A stretch of DNA of 64,000 bases from Thermanaerovibrio acidaminovorans DSM 6589. Lineage in GTDB: Bacteria > Synergistota > Synergistia > Synergistales > Synergistaceae. The first letter of the stretch is position 1; every line of letters starts with the position of its first letter. Under the pieces are notes generated by a model. It saw nothing but the letters and a program-made list of their open reading frames with translations. It was not told where the DNA came from and did no database searches. Below, one piece after another: positions 51,982 through 60,573 of the stretch. The translations under genes were made by a program, and so were the position numbers. The stretch is taken from assembly GCF_000024905.1 (NCBI RefSeq), contig NC_013522.1:1-64000 (forward strand), given 5' to 3'.

Positions 51982-53466
51982 TCATCCCCTTCCACGATGC
52001 TTAGGGGGATGCTCGCTCCCCCTTATCTCCAACAGGGCCGATACCAGACCATCAAGGTCCTGGGAGGCCATGACGACCCCCCGGCGGCGGAAGAGCTCCC
52101 CACACCGCTTGGCGCACTCCTCACCCCACGCCACCGGCACCGCCCCGGCGGGAAGGGGGCCGAACTCATCCGCAAAGGCCTCCGCCAGGGCGGCGCTGCC
52201 GAACACCACCGCATGGGGCCTCGTGTCCTGCCAGTGCTCCAGTATCAGCTCCCGCCAGGGCAGACCACGGGGGACCATCTCGTAAATGGGCAGCTCCAAA
52301 GCCAGGGCACCAGCCCGGCGGACCGCCTCCACCGGCAGGGGGGAGCACCGCCGGTTCCGAAGGAACAGGATCCTCTCCCCGGGGCGCACGCAGGACACCA
52401 AAAGCTCCGCCAAGGACCGGCTGTCCGCCCGCTCCGGCATAAGGTCCACCCCTATGCCCATCTCCTCCAGGGACCTGCGGGTCCCCTCTCCGATGGCCAC
52501 GGTCCGGCACCGGAGGAGCCTAAGGTCCATCACCAGGTCCCTGAAGACCTTGGGCCCCCTTGGGCTGGTGAAGACCACCGTGTCCGCCCCCTCCAGGGAT
52601 GCAAGCAGCTCCTCCCGGGAGGCGGTGGGCCTCACCTCCAGCAACGGGAGGGTGAACGCATCCGCCCCCAGGGCCTCCAGCCGCCGGGCGGTCTGGTACC
52701 CCTCCGGCATGGGCCGGCAGACCGCCACGGTGAGCCCCTTGAGTGGCAGCTCCGCGGGGGTGAGCCTCACTCGGGCGGAACCACCGATCATCACCACCGA
52801 TGGGCTCCGGACCTGGGACGCCCAGCCCCCTCGGGCCCCCTCCCCGGCGGTGCCCCCCACGACGTAGCTCCTGCCCCAGCCCCCCCAGGTCACCGCCACG
52901 CACGGCTCGTTCTCCGGAAGCCCCAGGGATATTAGGCGCCCCAGGTTCTCTGGCAGGTTCGATGCGGACATGTACAGCACCCGGCTTCCATCGAACCGGG
53001 CCAGGGACCCCCAGTAGGACTCGGAGGGGGCCTCCAGGTGGCCGGTGGCAAGGCACACCGCCGATGCGGCCCCCCGGTGGGTAACCGGGATCCCCTCCTT
53101 CAGCAGGCCCCCCAGGGCGGCGGTCACCCCCGGGACCGCCCGCCAGGGTATCCCGTGACGGTCCAGCTCCTGGGCCTCCTCGCCCCCCCGGCCGAACACG
53201 AAGGGGTCCCCCCCCTTGAGGCGCACCACGTGGGGGTGGTCCGCCGCCAGCTCCACCAGCAGGCGGTTTATCTCCTCCTGGGACATGGTGTGGTCCGAGC
53301 CCCGCTTCCCCGCCTGGATGAACAGGGCCCCGGGGGGGCAGAGGAGAAGCAGGTCCGGGTGGATCAGCCGGTCGTAGACCACCGCCGATGCGGACCCCAG
53401 GGCCTCCGCCCCCTCCTGGGTTAGCCACCGGGGGGAGGCACAGCCGCCCCCTGTCAGCCATATCAT
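51982..53466 (-). CDS. cobA-hemD: Fused uroporphyrinogen-III C-methyltransferase and uroporphyrinogen-III synthase
   Basis: A protein of about 494 residues. Residues 1-245 form a SUMT (CobA) domain that makes precorrin-2, with VRLKGGDPFVFGRGGEE and AVPGVTAALGGLLKEGIPVTHRG intact. Residues about 250-494 form a HemD domain (LTVAVCRPMPEGYQTARRL, TVVFTSPRGPKVF). The order means the enzyme closes the macrocycle and methylates it. Odd point: the N-terminal SAM loop, normally GPGDP, reads LTGGGCASPRWLT. The ATG overlaps hemC by 4 bases. Confidence 0.92.
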   Translation of the reverse strand: MIWLTGGGCASPRWLTQEGAEALGSASAVVYDRLIHPDLLLLCPPGALFIQAGKRGSDHTMSQEEINRLLVELAADHPHVVRLKGGDPFVFGRGGEEAQELDRHGIPWRAVPGVTAALGGLLKEGIPVTHRGAASAVCLATGHLEAPSESYWGSLARFDGSRVLYMSASNLPENLGRLISLGLPENEPCVAVTWGGWGRSYVVGGTAGEGARGGWASQVRSPSVVMIGGSARVRLTPAELPLKGLTVAVCRPMPEGYQTARRLEALGADAFTLPLLEVRPTASREELLASLEGADTVVFTSPRGPKVFRDLVMDLRLLRCRTVAIGEGTRRSLEEMGIGVDLMPERADSRSLAELLVSCVRPGERILFLRNRRCSPLPVEAVRRAGALALELPIYEMVPRGLPWRELILEHWQDTRPHAVVFGSAALAEAFADEFGPLPAGAVPVAWGEECAKRCGELFRRRGVVMASQDLDGLVSALLEIRGSEHPPKHRGRG

Positions 53467-54386
53467 GGGCCGCACACCTCCCGGGCGGCGGACCCGGCGG
53501 AGAGGACCTCCGGCGATCCGGAGATCTCCCTGAACGCCGCCTCCCCCAGGGCGTATGCGTCCTCCTCCCCCCAGGGTACGCAGGACACCTCCGCCTCCGC
53601 GGCGGAGGTGCCGTTGGGGGAGAGTACCTGAACCTTGAGGGTCAGGGTGTCCCGGTCCATCACCGCCGAGGCGGCCACCGGGGCGGAGCAGCCCATCCCG
53701 AAGGCCTTCAGGAACGACCGCTCCGCCAGCACCTCCAGCCAGGTGGACCGATGGGTCAGCCGGGCCCCCAGGAGGTGTAGCTCCGATCCCTCCCGGGCCT
53801 CCAGCGCCACCGCCCCCTGGCCGGGGGAGGTGATGAAGGGAAGTTCCGCCATGGGGGCCCTTATCCCAAGCCGCTCCAGCCCCGCCCGGGCCAGCACGAT
53901 CCCGTGAAAGAGCCCCTGCTCCAGCTTCCTCAGCCGGGAGTGCACGTTGCCCCGGCAACACTCCACGTTCAGATCCCCCCTTAGCATCCTCACCTGGGCT
54001 GCCCTCCGGATGCTGGAGGTGCCGATCACCGCCCCGGAAGGCAGCTCCTCCAGGCTCAGCCCCTCCCGGGTCACCAGCACGTCCCCCCTGGGCCCCCGCT
54101 CCAGCACGCCGGCTATCACCAGCCCATCCGGCTGCACTGAGGGCACGTCCTTTAGGCTGTGCACCGCCCCGTGGCCCTGCCCCGACAGGAGTCGGTCCTC
54201 CAGGGCCTTCACGAAGGCCCCGAAGCCTCCGAAGCAGGCCAGGTGACGGCGACGGTCCCGGTCCCCGTGGGTGCTCACGTCCAGCAGCCTCACCGAGTGC
54301 CCAAGGGACTCTATCCTGTCCTTCCACATCCTGGCCTGGGCCATGGCCAGGGGGCTGGAGCGGGTCAACAGATCGAACCGGGTCAT
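53463..54386 (-). CDS. hemC: Porphobilinogen deaminase (hydroxymethylbilane synthase)
   Basis: It polymerises four porphobilinogens to hydroxymethylbilane. The protein of about 307 residues begins MTRFDLLTRSSPLAMAQ and has the HSLKDVPS segment, IGTSSIRRAAQV and the dipyrromethane-binding cysteine in AFGMGCSAPVAA. ATG at 54386 overlaps the upstream stop as ATGA. Longer open sequence upstream in the frame lies inside the neighbour and has no family match. Confidence 0.95.
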   Translation of the reverse strand: MTRFDLLTRSSPLAMAQARMWKDRIESLGHSVRLLDVSTHGDRDRRRHLACFGGFGAFVKALEDRLLSGQGHGAVHSLKDVPSVQPDGLVIAGVLERGPRGDVLVTREGLSLEELPSGAVIGTSSIRRAAQVRMLRGDLNVECCRGNVHSRLRKLEQGLFHGIVLARAGLERLGIRAPMAELPFITSPGQGAVALEAREGSELHLLGARLTHRSTWLEVLAERSFLKAFGMGCSAPVAASAVMDRDTLTLKVQVLSPNGTSAAEAEVSCVPWGEEDAYALGEAAFREISGSPEVLSAGSAAREVCGP

Positions 54387-54844
54387 CGCCTGAGCCTCTT
54401 CCCCTCCAGGAAGGCCCGGATCAGGCCCTTGAGCTTCGCCGCCCCGGCGGGGTCCGTGCCGCCGCTGGAGATCCCAACCCGGAAGTTGCCGTGGCTCCAC
54501 TGGGCCGCCAGCGCGAAGTCCCCCATATCAGGAAGGGAGCAGCAGCACACCAGACACCGGGTCCCCTCCCGCATCCTGAGGGCCTCCAACGTGGCCTCCG
54601 GCGGCAGGGCCAGAACAGCGAAGCGGAAGCGCTCGAAGTCCCCCCTCTGGACCCCTCTCTCCTCGGCGGTCACTATGTCCTTGCCGATCAGCTCCCGAAG
54701 CTCCGGACAGAACTCCAGGGACACCAACGTCACCGACGCCCCCCCGTCCAGGAGGCTACAGGTCTTCCTGTATCCCACGGGACCGCCCCCAACCACCAGA
54801 ATGGGCTCGTCCCTCCTCAAGGCCACCATGGGGCCGAAACTCAT
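54383..54844 (-). CDS. Precorrin-2 dehydrogenase (siroheme synthase N-domain type)
   Basis: It oxidises precorrin-2 to sirohydrochlorin with NAD, the substrate for cobalt insertion. The protein of about 153 residues starts MSFGPMVALRRDEPILVVGGGPVGYRKT, with the NAD-binding GGGPVGYRK near 19-27, and has SSGGTDPAGAAKL late in the chain, as in CysG/Met8/SirC enzymes. It is shorter than stand-alone SirC (about 200 residues), lacking most of the helical C-terminal part. Both ends overlap neighbours by 4 bases. Confidence 0.88.
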   Translation of the reverse strand: MSFGPMVALRRDEPILVVGGGPVGYRKTCSLLDGGASVTLVSLEFCPELRELIGKDIVTAEERGVQRGDFERFRFAVLALPPEATLEALRMREGTRCLVCCCSLPDMGDFALAAQWSHGNFRVGISSGGTDPAGAAKLKGLIRAFLEGKRLRR

Positions 54845-55704
54845 ACCGCTATCCCTCCGGTCTTGGAGCCCCCTCCCAGGATCTCCGGGAATCGGCCCAG
54901 CATCTCCTCCCAAACCACCAGCGCCGCCTCCGACGCCGCCTCCTCCATCGCCGCCAGCTCCTGCCGGTAGGACCGTAGGGCCCCACGGCTGGCCTCCGCT
55001 ATCTCCCCGATGCCCACGTACCTATAGCCCTCCCCGGGGCCGCACTGGGGAGGGCTGCCCAGGTCCACCACCCAGATCCCGCTACCCCGCAGATCCTTGG
55101 GCTCCACAACGAACCGGTCCGCCCCGGTGCAGAGGAATAGCCCCTGGATGCCTCGAAGGGCCCCGCCGGAGAGGAACTCCCCCCAGCCCACCCATGGAAG
55201 CCCCGGCGGGGGAGGGGAGGAGCGGGAGGTGCAGGTGACGTGACAACCCAAGTAGGATAGCACCTTGGCGGCCTCCCGTCCCATCTCACCCATGCCCGCC
55301 ACCAGGACCCGCAGTCGGGGAAAGCCTGGGTGATCCTTGAGTGCCGAGGCGGCCAGGTAGGGGATGGAGGGGGCCCGGCCGGGGTGCTTGGTCCCCCTTA
55401 TCAGCCGGGCGGCCCGGAAGCTGCGCTGGAAGAGCCGGTGGAGCACCGGACCGCAGGAGGCATGTTGCTCCCGGTAGCACCGCTTCACCTGGTTAACTAT
55501 GTGGAACTCACCGACCGCGAAGCTCTCGAGCCCCAGGAGCACTCGGATCAGGTGCATCGCCGCCTTGGGGCCCGTGAACTCCGCCCCGTCCGGATTTTCG
55601 CATAGGGCGTACCACTCGTCCCTCCAGCAGGTCTTGAGGTTCAGCGCCTCCAGGGCCCCATCGGGCCTCCTGGGCCATACCCCCAGCGCAAGGGGCCCGG
55701 TCAC
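54841..55704 (-). CDS. hemA: Glutamyl-tRNA reductase, short divergent form
   Basis: It reduces glutamyl-tRNA to glutamate-1-semialdehyde, starting tetrapyrrole synthesis. The catalytic cysteine is probably Cys 26 in NLKTCWRDEWYA (family: STCNRTE), and GLESFAVGEFHIVNQVK near 58-74 is the classic signature. The NADPH domain has VLVAGMGEMGREAAKVL near 133-149. With about 287 residues it is well below the usual 400-430: about 24 residues before the catalytic Cys and most of the C-terminal dimerisation helix bundle are missing. The GTG at 55704 makes a 4-base overlap like its neighbours; ATG at 55719 is possible. Confidence 0.85.
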   Translation of the reverse strand: MTGPLALGVWPRRPDGALEALNLKTCWRDEWYALCENPDGAEFTGPKAAMHLIRVLLGLESFAVGEFHIVNQVKRCYREQHASCGPVLHRLFQRSFRAARLIRGTKHPGRAPSIPYLAASALKDHPGFPRLRVLVAGMGEMGREAAKVLSYLGCHVTCTSRSSPPPPGLPWVGWGEFLSGGALRGIQGLFLCTGADRFVVEPKDLRGSGIWVVDLGSPPQCGPGEGYRYVGIGEIAEASRGALRSYRQELAAMEEAASEAALVVWEEMLGRFPEILGGGSKTGGIAV

Positions 55705-56609
55705 CGGCTCCACCCCCACCAGAGGAGAACCAGGCCGATCGACAGGGCCTCGAAGAGGAGCAGGGTACCCAGGTGCCAGATCCCAAGGGGACGAAGCACC
55801 TCCCCGGGGAAGATCCCAACCCAGTAGCCCACGTTCTGTCTAAGCACCCGGGTGAAGGTGCCCAGGGCGTTGCCCATGAGTAGCGCCAGGAGGGCCCCGG
55901 GCAGGGACAGGGAGCCCGCCTCCAGCGCCCCCTTGGCGGAGGCCAGCGAGGCGGTGCTGTGGGCCAGGGCGGAGGTGACCACCGTGAGGCCCGAGGGGGA
56001 TACGAGCCATCTGAGGTTGTCCAGGGCCCAGGCCTCCACCGCCGGCATGGCCCAGTAGGTTACCCCAAAGAAGATCCAGGCCAGGGGAAGGGACCTGAGG
56101 CCCTGACGGAGGAACCGTCCCTCCGACGCCGTGGCGGTCCTGCCCTCCGCTGGGTCATCAACCGCCGGCGAGCTGCCCCCGGAGCCCCGGCGCCGCAGCA
56201 GGTGAAGGCACAGGAGGAACCGGGCGGCGCTCCGGAAGATCAACACCGATGAGTAGAGTACCCCCAGGGGCCCCGCCAGGGCGGCCGCCATGGGGGCGGT
56301 GACCAGCCAGCGCTTCACGTAGGCGGGGAACGCCAGGCACAGGGTGCCGAACACCGCGTCCTCCTGGGTTATCTCCCCCCTGGAGTGGGCGGAGGCCAGC
56401 ATCGCGGCCCCAACCCGGGGGCTTGCCACCGAAACGGTCATGGCGCTGATGGCCTGGGGGTTCACCTTCAGGCGGCGAACCAGCCTCTCCACCGGCCGGA
56501 AGACCCGGTCCGTGACCCGGTACCTCACCATCAGCTCCCCCGCCAGGGCCCCCGCTATCAGGCTCAACGTTAGCCTCGCCTCCCCGATCAGAAGCCCCCT
56601 CAGCGCCAA
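55701..56609 (-). CDS. Membrane protein with nucleoside-recognition (Gate) type domains
   Basis: An inner-membrane protein of 302 residues with about seven hydrophobic segments. The repeated pattern with AISAMTVSVASPRVGAAML and, later, TVVTSALAHSTASLASAKG resembles the two halves of nucleoside-recognition/Gate proteins (spore maturation A/B-like). It lies inside the cobalamin operon between cbiL and hemA, so transport of a cobalamin precursor, cobalt or a related compound is an attractive guess. The start is TTG, overlapping the end of cbiL by 10 bases. The assignment is tentative. Confidence 0.65.
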   Translation of the reverse strand: MALRGLLIGEARLTLSLIAGALAGELMVRYRVTDRVFRPVERLVRRLKVNPQAISAMTVSVASPRVGAAMLASAHSRGEITQEDAVFGTLCLAFPAYVKRWLVTAPMAAALAGPLGVLYSSVLIFRSAARFLLCLHLLRRRGSGGSSPAVDDPAEGRTATASEGRFLRQGLRSLPLAWIFFGVTYWAMPAVEAWALDNLRWLVSPSGLTVVTSALAHSTASLASAKGALEAGSLSLPGALLALLMGNALGTFTRVLRQNVGYWVGIFPGEVLRPLGIWHLGTLLLFEALSIGLVLLWWGWSR

Positions 56610-57289
56610 AGGAGCATCACCGCCAGGTAGTCATCGGTGGGCTCCAGGGCCTCCTGCCCCTCCACCCACCTCTCCCCCTCTAGCCCCACCCGGTGGACCC
56701 GGACCACCCGTTCCCAGGGACCCGAGGAGGTCACCACCTCCCCAAGGCGGTCCTTCAGGGCCGATGGCTTGTAGAGGGCGGCGCTGTCGCAGGCCCTGAG
56801 GGCCTCCAGAACCCTCTCCGGACCCGCCGATCCGGGGATCACCGATAAGACCTGGTTCCGCATGGCCATGAAGCTCGATAGCAGCGAAGCCGCCGCGGAA
56901 TGGGCCGATATGCCCGGCACCAGCCGGAGCTCCACCTCCTCCCCCAGGGCCTCCAGCCCCCGCTTAAGGCTCAGCACCGTGGAGTAGAGGGCCGAGTCGC
57001 CTATGACCGGCATGGCCAGAGTCGACCTGCCCCCCCAGCTGGGGGAGGTGGACCTGAGGGCCTCGGTGACGGAGCTCATCAGCTCCCCGTCGTCCCCCGT
57101 CATAGGGAAGATGACCGGCACGGTGACCAGCCCCGGCACCAGGTCCCGGGCCAGATCCCCCGCCACGCTCCGCCTCCCCCGGCCGGACAGGGGCTCGAAC
57201 ACCACCTCCGCCTCCTTTAGAACTTCAACCGCCCTCAGGGTGACCAAACCCCGGTCACCGGGCCCCATGCCAACCCCGTACAGTATCAA
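56600..57289 (-). CDS. cbiL: Cobalt-precorrin-2 C20-methyltransferase
   Basis: It methylates C20 of the macrocycle with SAM. The protein of about 229 residues has the tetrapyrrole methylase opening LYGVGMGPGDRGLVTLRAVEVLK, where VGMGPGD is the SAM loop, then VIGDSALYSTVLSLK and LVPGISAHSAAAS. CbiL and CobI share these; the AVEVL and GDSALYST text favours this step. TTG at 57289 is chosen since GGGAGG lies 8 bases before it; TTG 57295 would be too close. It follows the cbiGHJ fusion after a 45-base gap. Confidence 0.9.
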   Translation of the reverse strand: MILYGVGMGPGDRGLVTLRAVEVLKEAEVVFEPLSGRGRRSVAGDLARDLVPGLVTVPVIFPMTGDDGELMSSVTEALRSTSPSWGGRSTLAMPVIGDSALYSTVLSLKRGLEALGEEVELRLVPGISAHSAAASLLSSFMAMRNQVLSVIPGSAGPERVLEALRACDSAALYKPSALKDRLGEVVTSSGPWERVVRVHRVGLEGERWVEGQEALEPTDDYLAVMLLWR

Positions 57290-57334
57290 ACCCAAGACCT
57301 CCCAACTTTACGAATCCAATCCCCTGCCGGACCA

Positions 57335-59809
57335 TCAGCGGCCCAGCATGGCCCTGACCCTCTCGAGCGCCTCCGCCATCTCCAGCCCCTCGAACCGGGG
57401 GGGGACCAGGAGCACCAGGGGGATCCCCATCTCCATGCACGCCCGGCGCTTACCCTCCAGCCCCGAAGGATCCCCGCTGGCCTTGGCGGCGCAGGCTCGG
57501 GCCCCCGCGTCCTCCATAATGGCCCGGTCGCTGACCGCCCCCAGGGACCCCCAGGAGCAGAGGATCTCCCGGCCGGAGAGCCCCGCCGAAAGGGCACCCC
57601 GGAGGCTATCCTCCGTGGGCAGCACCCGAGCCAGGACCCGCCTGCCCGCCCCCTTGAGGGGGCCTGCCACCTCCACAAGCCCCTTGACCCCGAAGGTGAG
57701 GAACACCAGGTCCCCCGGACCGGTGCGGGATATCAGCGCCTCCGCCATCTCCCCGTAGCTGCCCACCCTTACCGCCTCCGTGGGGATCCGGATGGGACGG
57801 CTCAGCCGGACCAGGGGGATCGACAGGGCCCCGCAGGCCCCGTCCAGGTGCCCCTTCACCTCCGACGCGAAGGGGTGGGTGGCGTCCAGCACCGCCCGGA
57901 GGCCCCTTCGGCTCAGCTCCCGGAGGCGATCCTCCCAGCCCATCCGGTCCAGGGGCCCCACCAGCGCCGCAGCCCCCGGGGGCACCACCGACAGCCCGGT
58001 CCCGTAGGCCACCGAGACCCCAACCCGAAGACCCAGCTCGAGCAGCTCCCGGGCCGCCTCATATCCATCGGAGGTGCCCCCCGCCACCAGCACGTCCAAC
58101 TCCGGCATCTCCCGGTGGGACCCCTCGCTGGAGTAGCCCCGAAGGTCCCGCCACTGGCCCTGGGGGGTCCTCTCGCAGCCCCTGCCGGGCACGATTATCA
58201 TGCTCCTCATTGTCACCAGGTCCTTGGTCAGCTCCTCCACCGCAACCTCCCGCACCTCCTCCCCGGGCCGGGAGATGTCGGTGCAGACCAGGGCCCGCCT
58301 GCCCCGGAACGCCCTCCGGACCGCCTCCAGCTTCTCCTCCCTGCCCCGGGAGACCGGGTTGTAGATCCCCGCCGAGAGCCCACCACCAGCGGCGGACTCC
58401 AGGGCCTCCCGCACCCGGTCCCAGTCCTGGAGGTAGTCCGACAGGGAGAGGAGGCTGAGGCCGTTGGTGTAGTAGGGTCCCACGGCCCTCGCCGCCCCCT
58501 GGGCGGCGCTAAGCCCCGGAACGATGCGAAAGCTCACCCGCCCTTCCGCGTGCCGTTGCGCCAGGGCCCCGAGGCCGAAGAGCACCGGGTCCCCGCCGCA
58601 CACCAGCGCCACCCGATACCCCGCCTCCGCCAGCTCCACCGCCCGGACCACCCGGTCCTCCTCCTGACCCATCCGGTAGGACTCCAGCCGCTTGGCGCCC
58701 CGGATGTGGGAGGGCACCAGGTCCACGTAGAGGGAGTAGCCCACGATCACGTCGCACCCCTCCAGCTCCTCCAGGGCCTCCACGGTCATGAGCCGGGGAT
58801 CACCGGGGCCTATCCCCACCACCGACAGGGAACCCGCAAACGGCGGATCCTCCAGCGCCAGGGCGGCGGTGATCCCCCCAAGCACCATGCGGCCCCCCAA
58901 CGGCCGGCCCATCAGGGCCGCGCAGGGCTCCGACACCCCGGGTAGCCCCAGGTGACGCTCCGCCGCCGAGGGGGAGAATGGCCCCTCAGCTCCTAGGATC
59001 TCCCCCTGGCGGAAGAAGCGGACCTCCGCCCCCAGGGACCCTGCGGCCTCCATCAGGGACCTGGAGCCCTCCTTGCCCTCCCAGGTGCCCAGGCGCCTTA
59101 GCGCCTCCGGGAGGAAGGGCCCCTCCGGGTGGGACCTCAACGCATCGAGGACGCCGGATCGGATCTCCTCCCCGGCGGCGTCCCTCCGGAACCCCACCCC
59201 AACCGAGATGGCCCGGGGCACCAGAACCAGCCGATCCTCCAGCCCCAGGTCCCTCACGGTGTAGAGCACCTGGGCCTCCTCGGGGGTTCCTGCCTCCACC
59301 GCCCCGTGGGGCAGGGGAGGGTGGGGCAGGAGCGGGTCGCACCACCAGCGGAGCTCCCCCCGGTCCAGGAGCCCCCTTATCAGCCCCGGCAGGAGGCGCT
59401 TGTTGAGGAGCCGGAGGTCGTGCCGCCGGGCCCATCGGTCCGGGGCGGTGATCAGCCGCCGGTCCGTGGCGGTGCTGGGGATCCACCTGGCGCCGGTCCG
59501 GGAGGCGATCTCCCAGGCCAGGTCCGATCCGCCCCCCAGATGACCCCCCGCCAGAACCATCACCCACGAGAGGTCCTCCGGGAGGGCCAACACCGCCGGG
59601 TCCGATGCCTTGTCGCTCAGCAGATGCGCCATGGCCCGGATCGCTATGGGCACCGCCCCCACGAACACCAGGGCGTCGTGGCCCCCCCAGGCCATCTCGA
59701 ACCGGGCCTTGAGGTCCCCTTCCGCCAGCTCCACCGGCACCCTCAGGAGAGATCCGAGCCTCTCGGCCCCCTCCCGGGCCCCCTTGAGGCCCAACACCAG
59801 CGCCCTCAA
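57335..59809 (-). CDS. cbiGHJ: Triple fusion CbiG-CbiH-CbiJ
   Basis: An 824-residue protein joining three cobalamin enzymes. Residues 1-325 are CbiG (delta-lactone opening, acetaldehyde release): MRALVLGLKG, HDALVFVGAVPIAIRAM, LGGGSDLAWEIA and RAISVGVGFRRD. Residues about 327-560 are CbiH/CobJ (C17 methylation and ring contraction): SVVGIGPGDPRLMT, LVCGGDPVLFGLGA, RPGEEV. Residues about 568-824 are CbiJ/CobK (precorrin-6A reductase): LDVLVAGGTSDGYEAARELL, LDATHPFASEV. The TTG start overlaps the cbiF stop (TTGA). No stop or frameshift interrupts the frame. All three act on neighbouring intermediates. Confidence 0.93.
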   Translation of the reverse strand: MRALVLGLKGAREGAERLGSLLRVPVELAEGDLKARFEMAWGGHDALVFVGAVPIAIRAMAHLLSDKASDPAVLALPEDLSWVMVLAGGHLGGGSDLAWEIASRTGARWIPSTATDRRLITAPDRWARRHDLRLLNKRLLPGLIRGLLDRGELRWWCDPLLPHPPLPHGAVEAGTPEEAQVLYTVRDLGLEDRLVLVPRAISVGVGFRRDAAGEEIRSGVLDALRSHPEGPFLPEALRRLGTWEGKEGSRSLMEAAGSLGAEVRFFRQGEILGAEGPFSPSAAERHLGLPGVSEPCAALMGRPLGGRMVLGGITAALALEDPPFAGSLSVVGIGPGDPRLMTVEALEELEGCDVIVGYSLYVDLVPSHIRGAKRLESYRMGQEEDRVVRAVELAEAGYRVALVCGGDPVLFGLGALAQRHAEGRVSFRIVPGLSAAQGAARAVGPYYTNGLSLLSLSDYLQDWDRVREALESAAGGGLSAGIYNPVSRGREEKLEAVRRAFRGRRALVCTDISRPGEEVREVAVEELTKDLVTMRSMIIVPGRGCERTPQGQWRDLRGYSSEGSHREMPELDVLVAGGTSDGYEAARELLELGLRVGVSVAYGTGLSVVPPGAAALVGPLDRMGWEDRLRELSRRGLRAVLDATHPFASEVKGHLDGACGALSIPLVRLSRPIRIPTEAVRVGSYGEMAEALISRTGPGDLVFLTFGVKGLVEVAGPLKGAGRRVLARVLPTEDSLRGALSAGLSGREILCSWGSLGAVSDRAIMEDAGARACAAKASGDPSGLEGKRRACMEMGIPLVLLVPPRFEGLEMAEALERVRAMLGR

Positions 59810-60573
59810 TCCTCCGGGGCCCCCTTCCGGTACATGTGGTGGAACGAGGGGTGGTAGAGCAGGCTCCGTCCCTGGGGATCGAGGCACTGCCCCACCACCA
59901 TCAGCGCGTGCCGGGTGATGCCCCGGGATGCCATGTGCTCCCCCAGGCGATCCAGGGTGGTCCTGCCCATCCGCTGGTCCGGCCAGGTGGCCCGGTAGAC
60001 CCAGGCGGCGGGGGTGCGGGGGTCCAGCCCCCCCTCGATGCACAGCTCCGATGCCCGCTGGGCCATCTCGGAGGAGAGGAAGATGGCCAGGGTGGCCCCG
60101 GTGGAGGCGTAGACCCTCAGGTCCTCCCCCCCGGGCACCGGGGTCCTGCCGGGCAGGCGGGTGCAGACCAGCGTCTGGGGCCCGCCGGGCACGGTGTACT
60201 CTATCTTGAGGGCCGATGCGGCCCCCTGGAGGCTGGAGACCCCGGGCACGATCCGGCACTCCACCCCCCGGGCCTCCAGCGCCCGGATCTGCTCCCCTAT
60301 GGCCCCGTAGAGGCTTGGGTCCCCGGTGTGGAGCCGCACCACCTTGAGCCCCCGGCCGCACCGGTCTGCCATGAGCTCCACCTGGTCCTCCAGCGACAGC
60401 CGGGAGGAATCCACCTTCTCGCAGGTATCCCGGCAGTGCTCGAGAACCTGGGGGTTCACCAGGCTCCCAGCGTAGAGCACCAGATCCGCCTCCATCAGGA
60501 GCCGGGCCCCCTTGAGGGTGATGAGCTCCGGATCCCCGGGTCCCGCCCCAACTATCCAAACCGGTCCTTTCAC
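59806..60573 (-). CDS. cbiF: Cobalt-precorrin-4 C11-methyltransferase
   Basis: A SAM-dependent methylase of 255 residues acting at C11. It opens VWIVGAGPGDPELITLKGARLL, the standard SAM loop, and has LHTGDPSLYGAIGEQ near 101-115, typical of CbiF/CobM, and VPGVSSLQGAASAL. The GTG overlaps the end of cbiET by 4 bases. Confidence 0.94.
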   Translation of the reverse strand: MKGPVWIVGAGPGDPELITLKGARLLMEADLVLYAGSLVNPQVLEHCRDTCEKVDSSRLSLEDQVELMADRCGRGLKVVRLHTGDPSLYGAIGEQIRALEARGVECRIVPGVSSLQGAASALKIEYTVPGGPQTLVCTRLPGRTPVPGGEDLRVYASTGATLAIFLSSEMAQRASELCIEGGLDPRTPAAWVYRATWPDQRMGRTTLDRLGEHMASRGITRHALMVVGQCLDPQGRSLLYHPSFHHMYRKGAPED

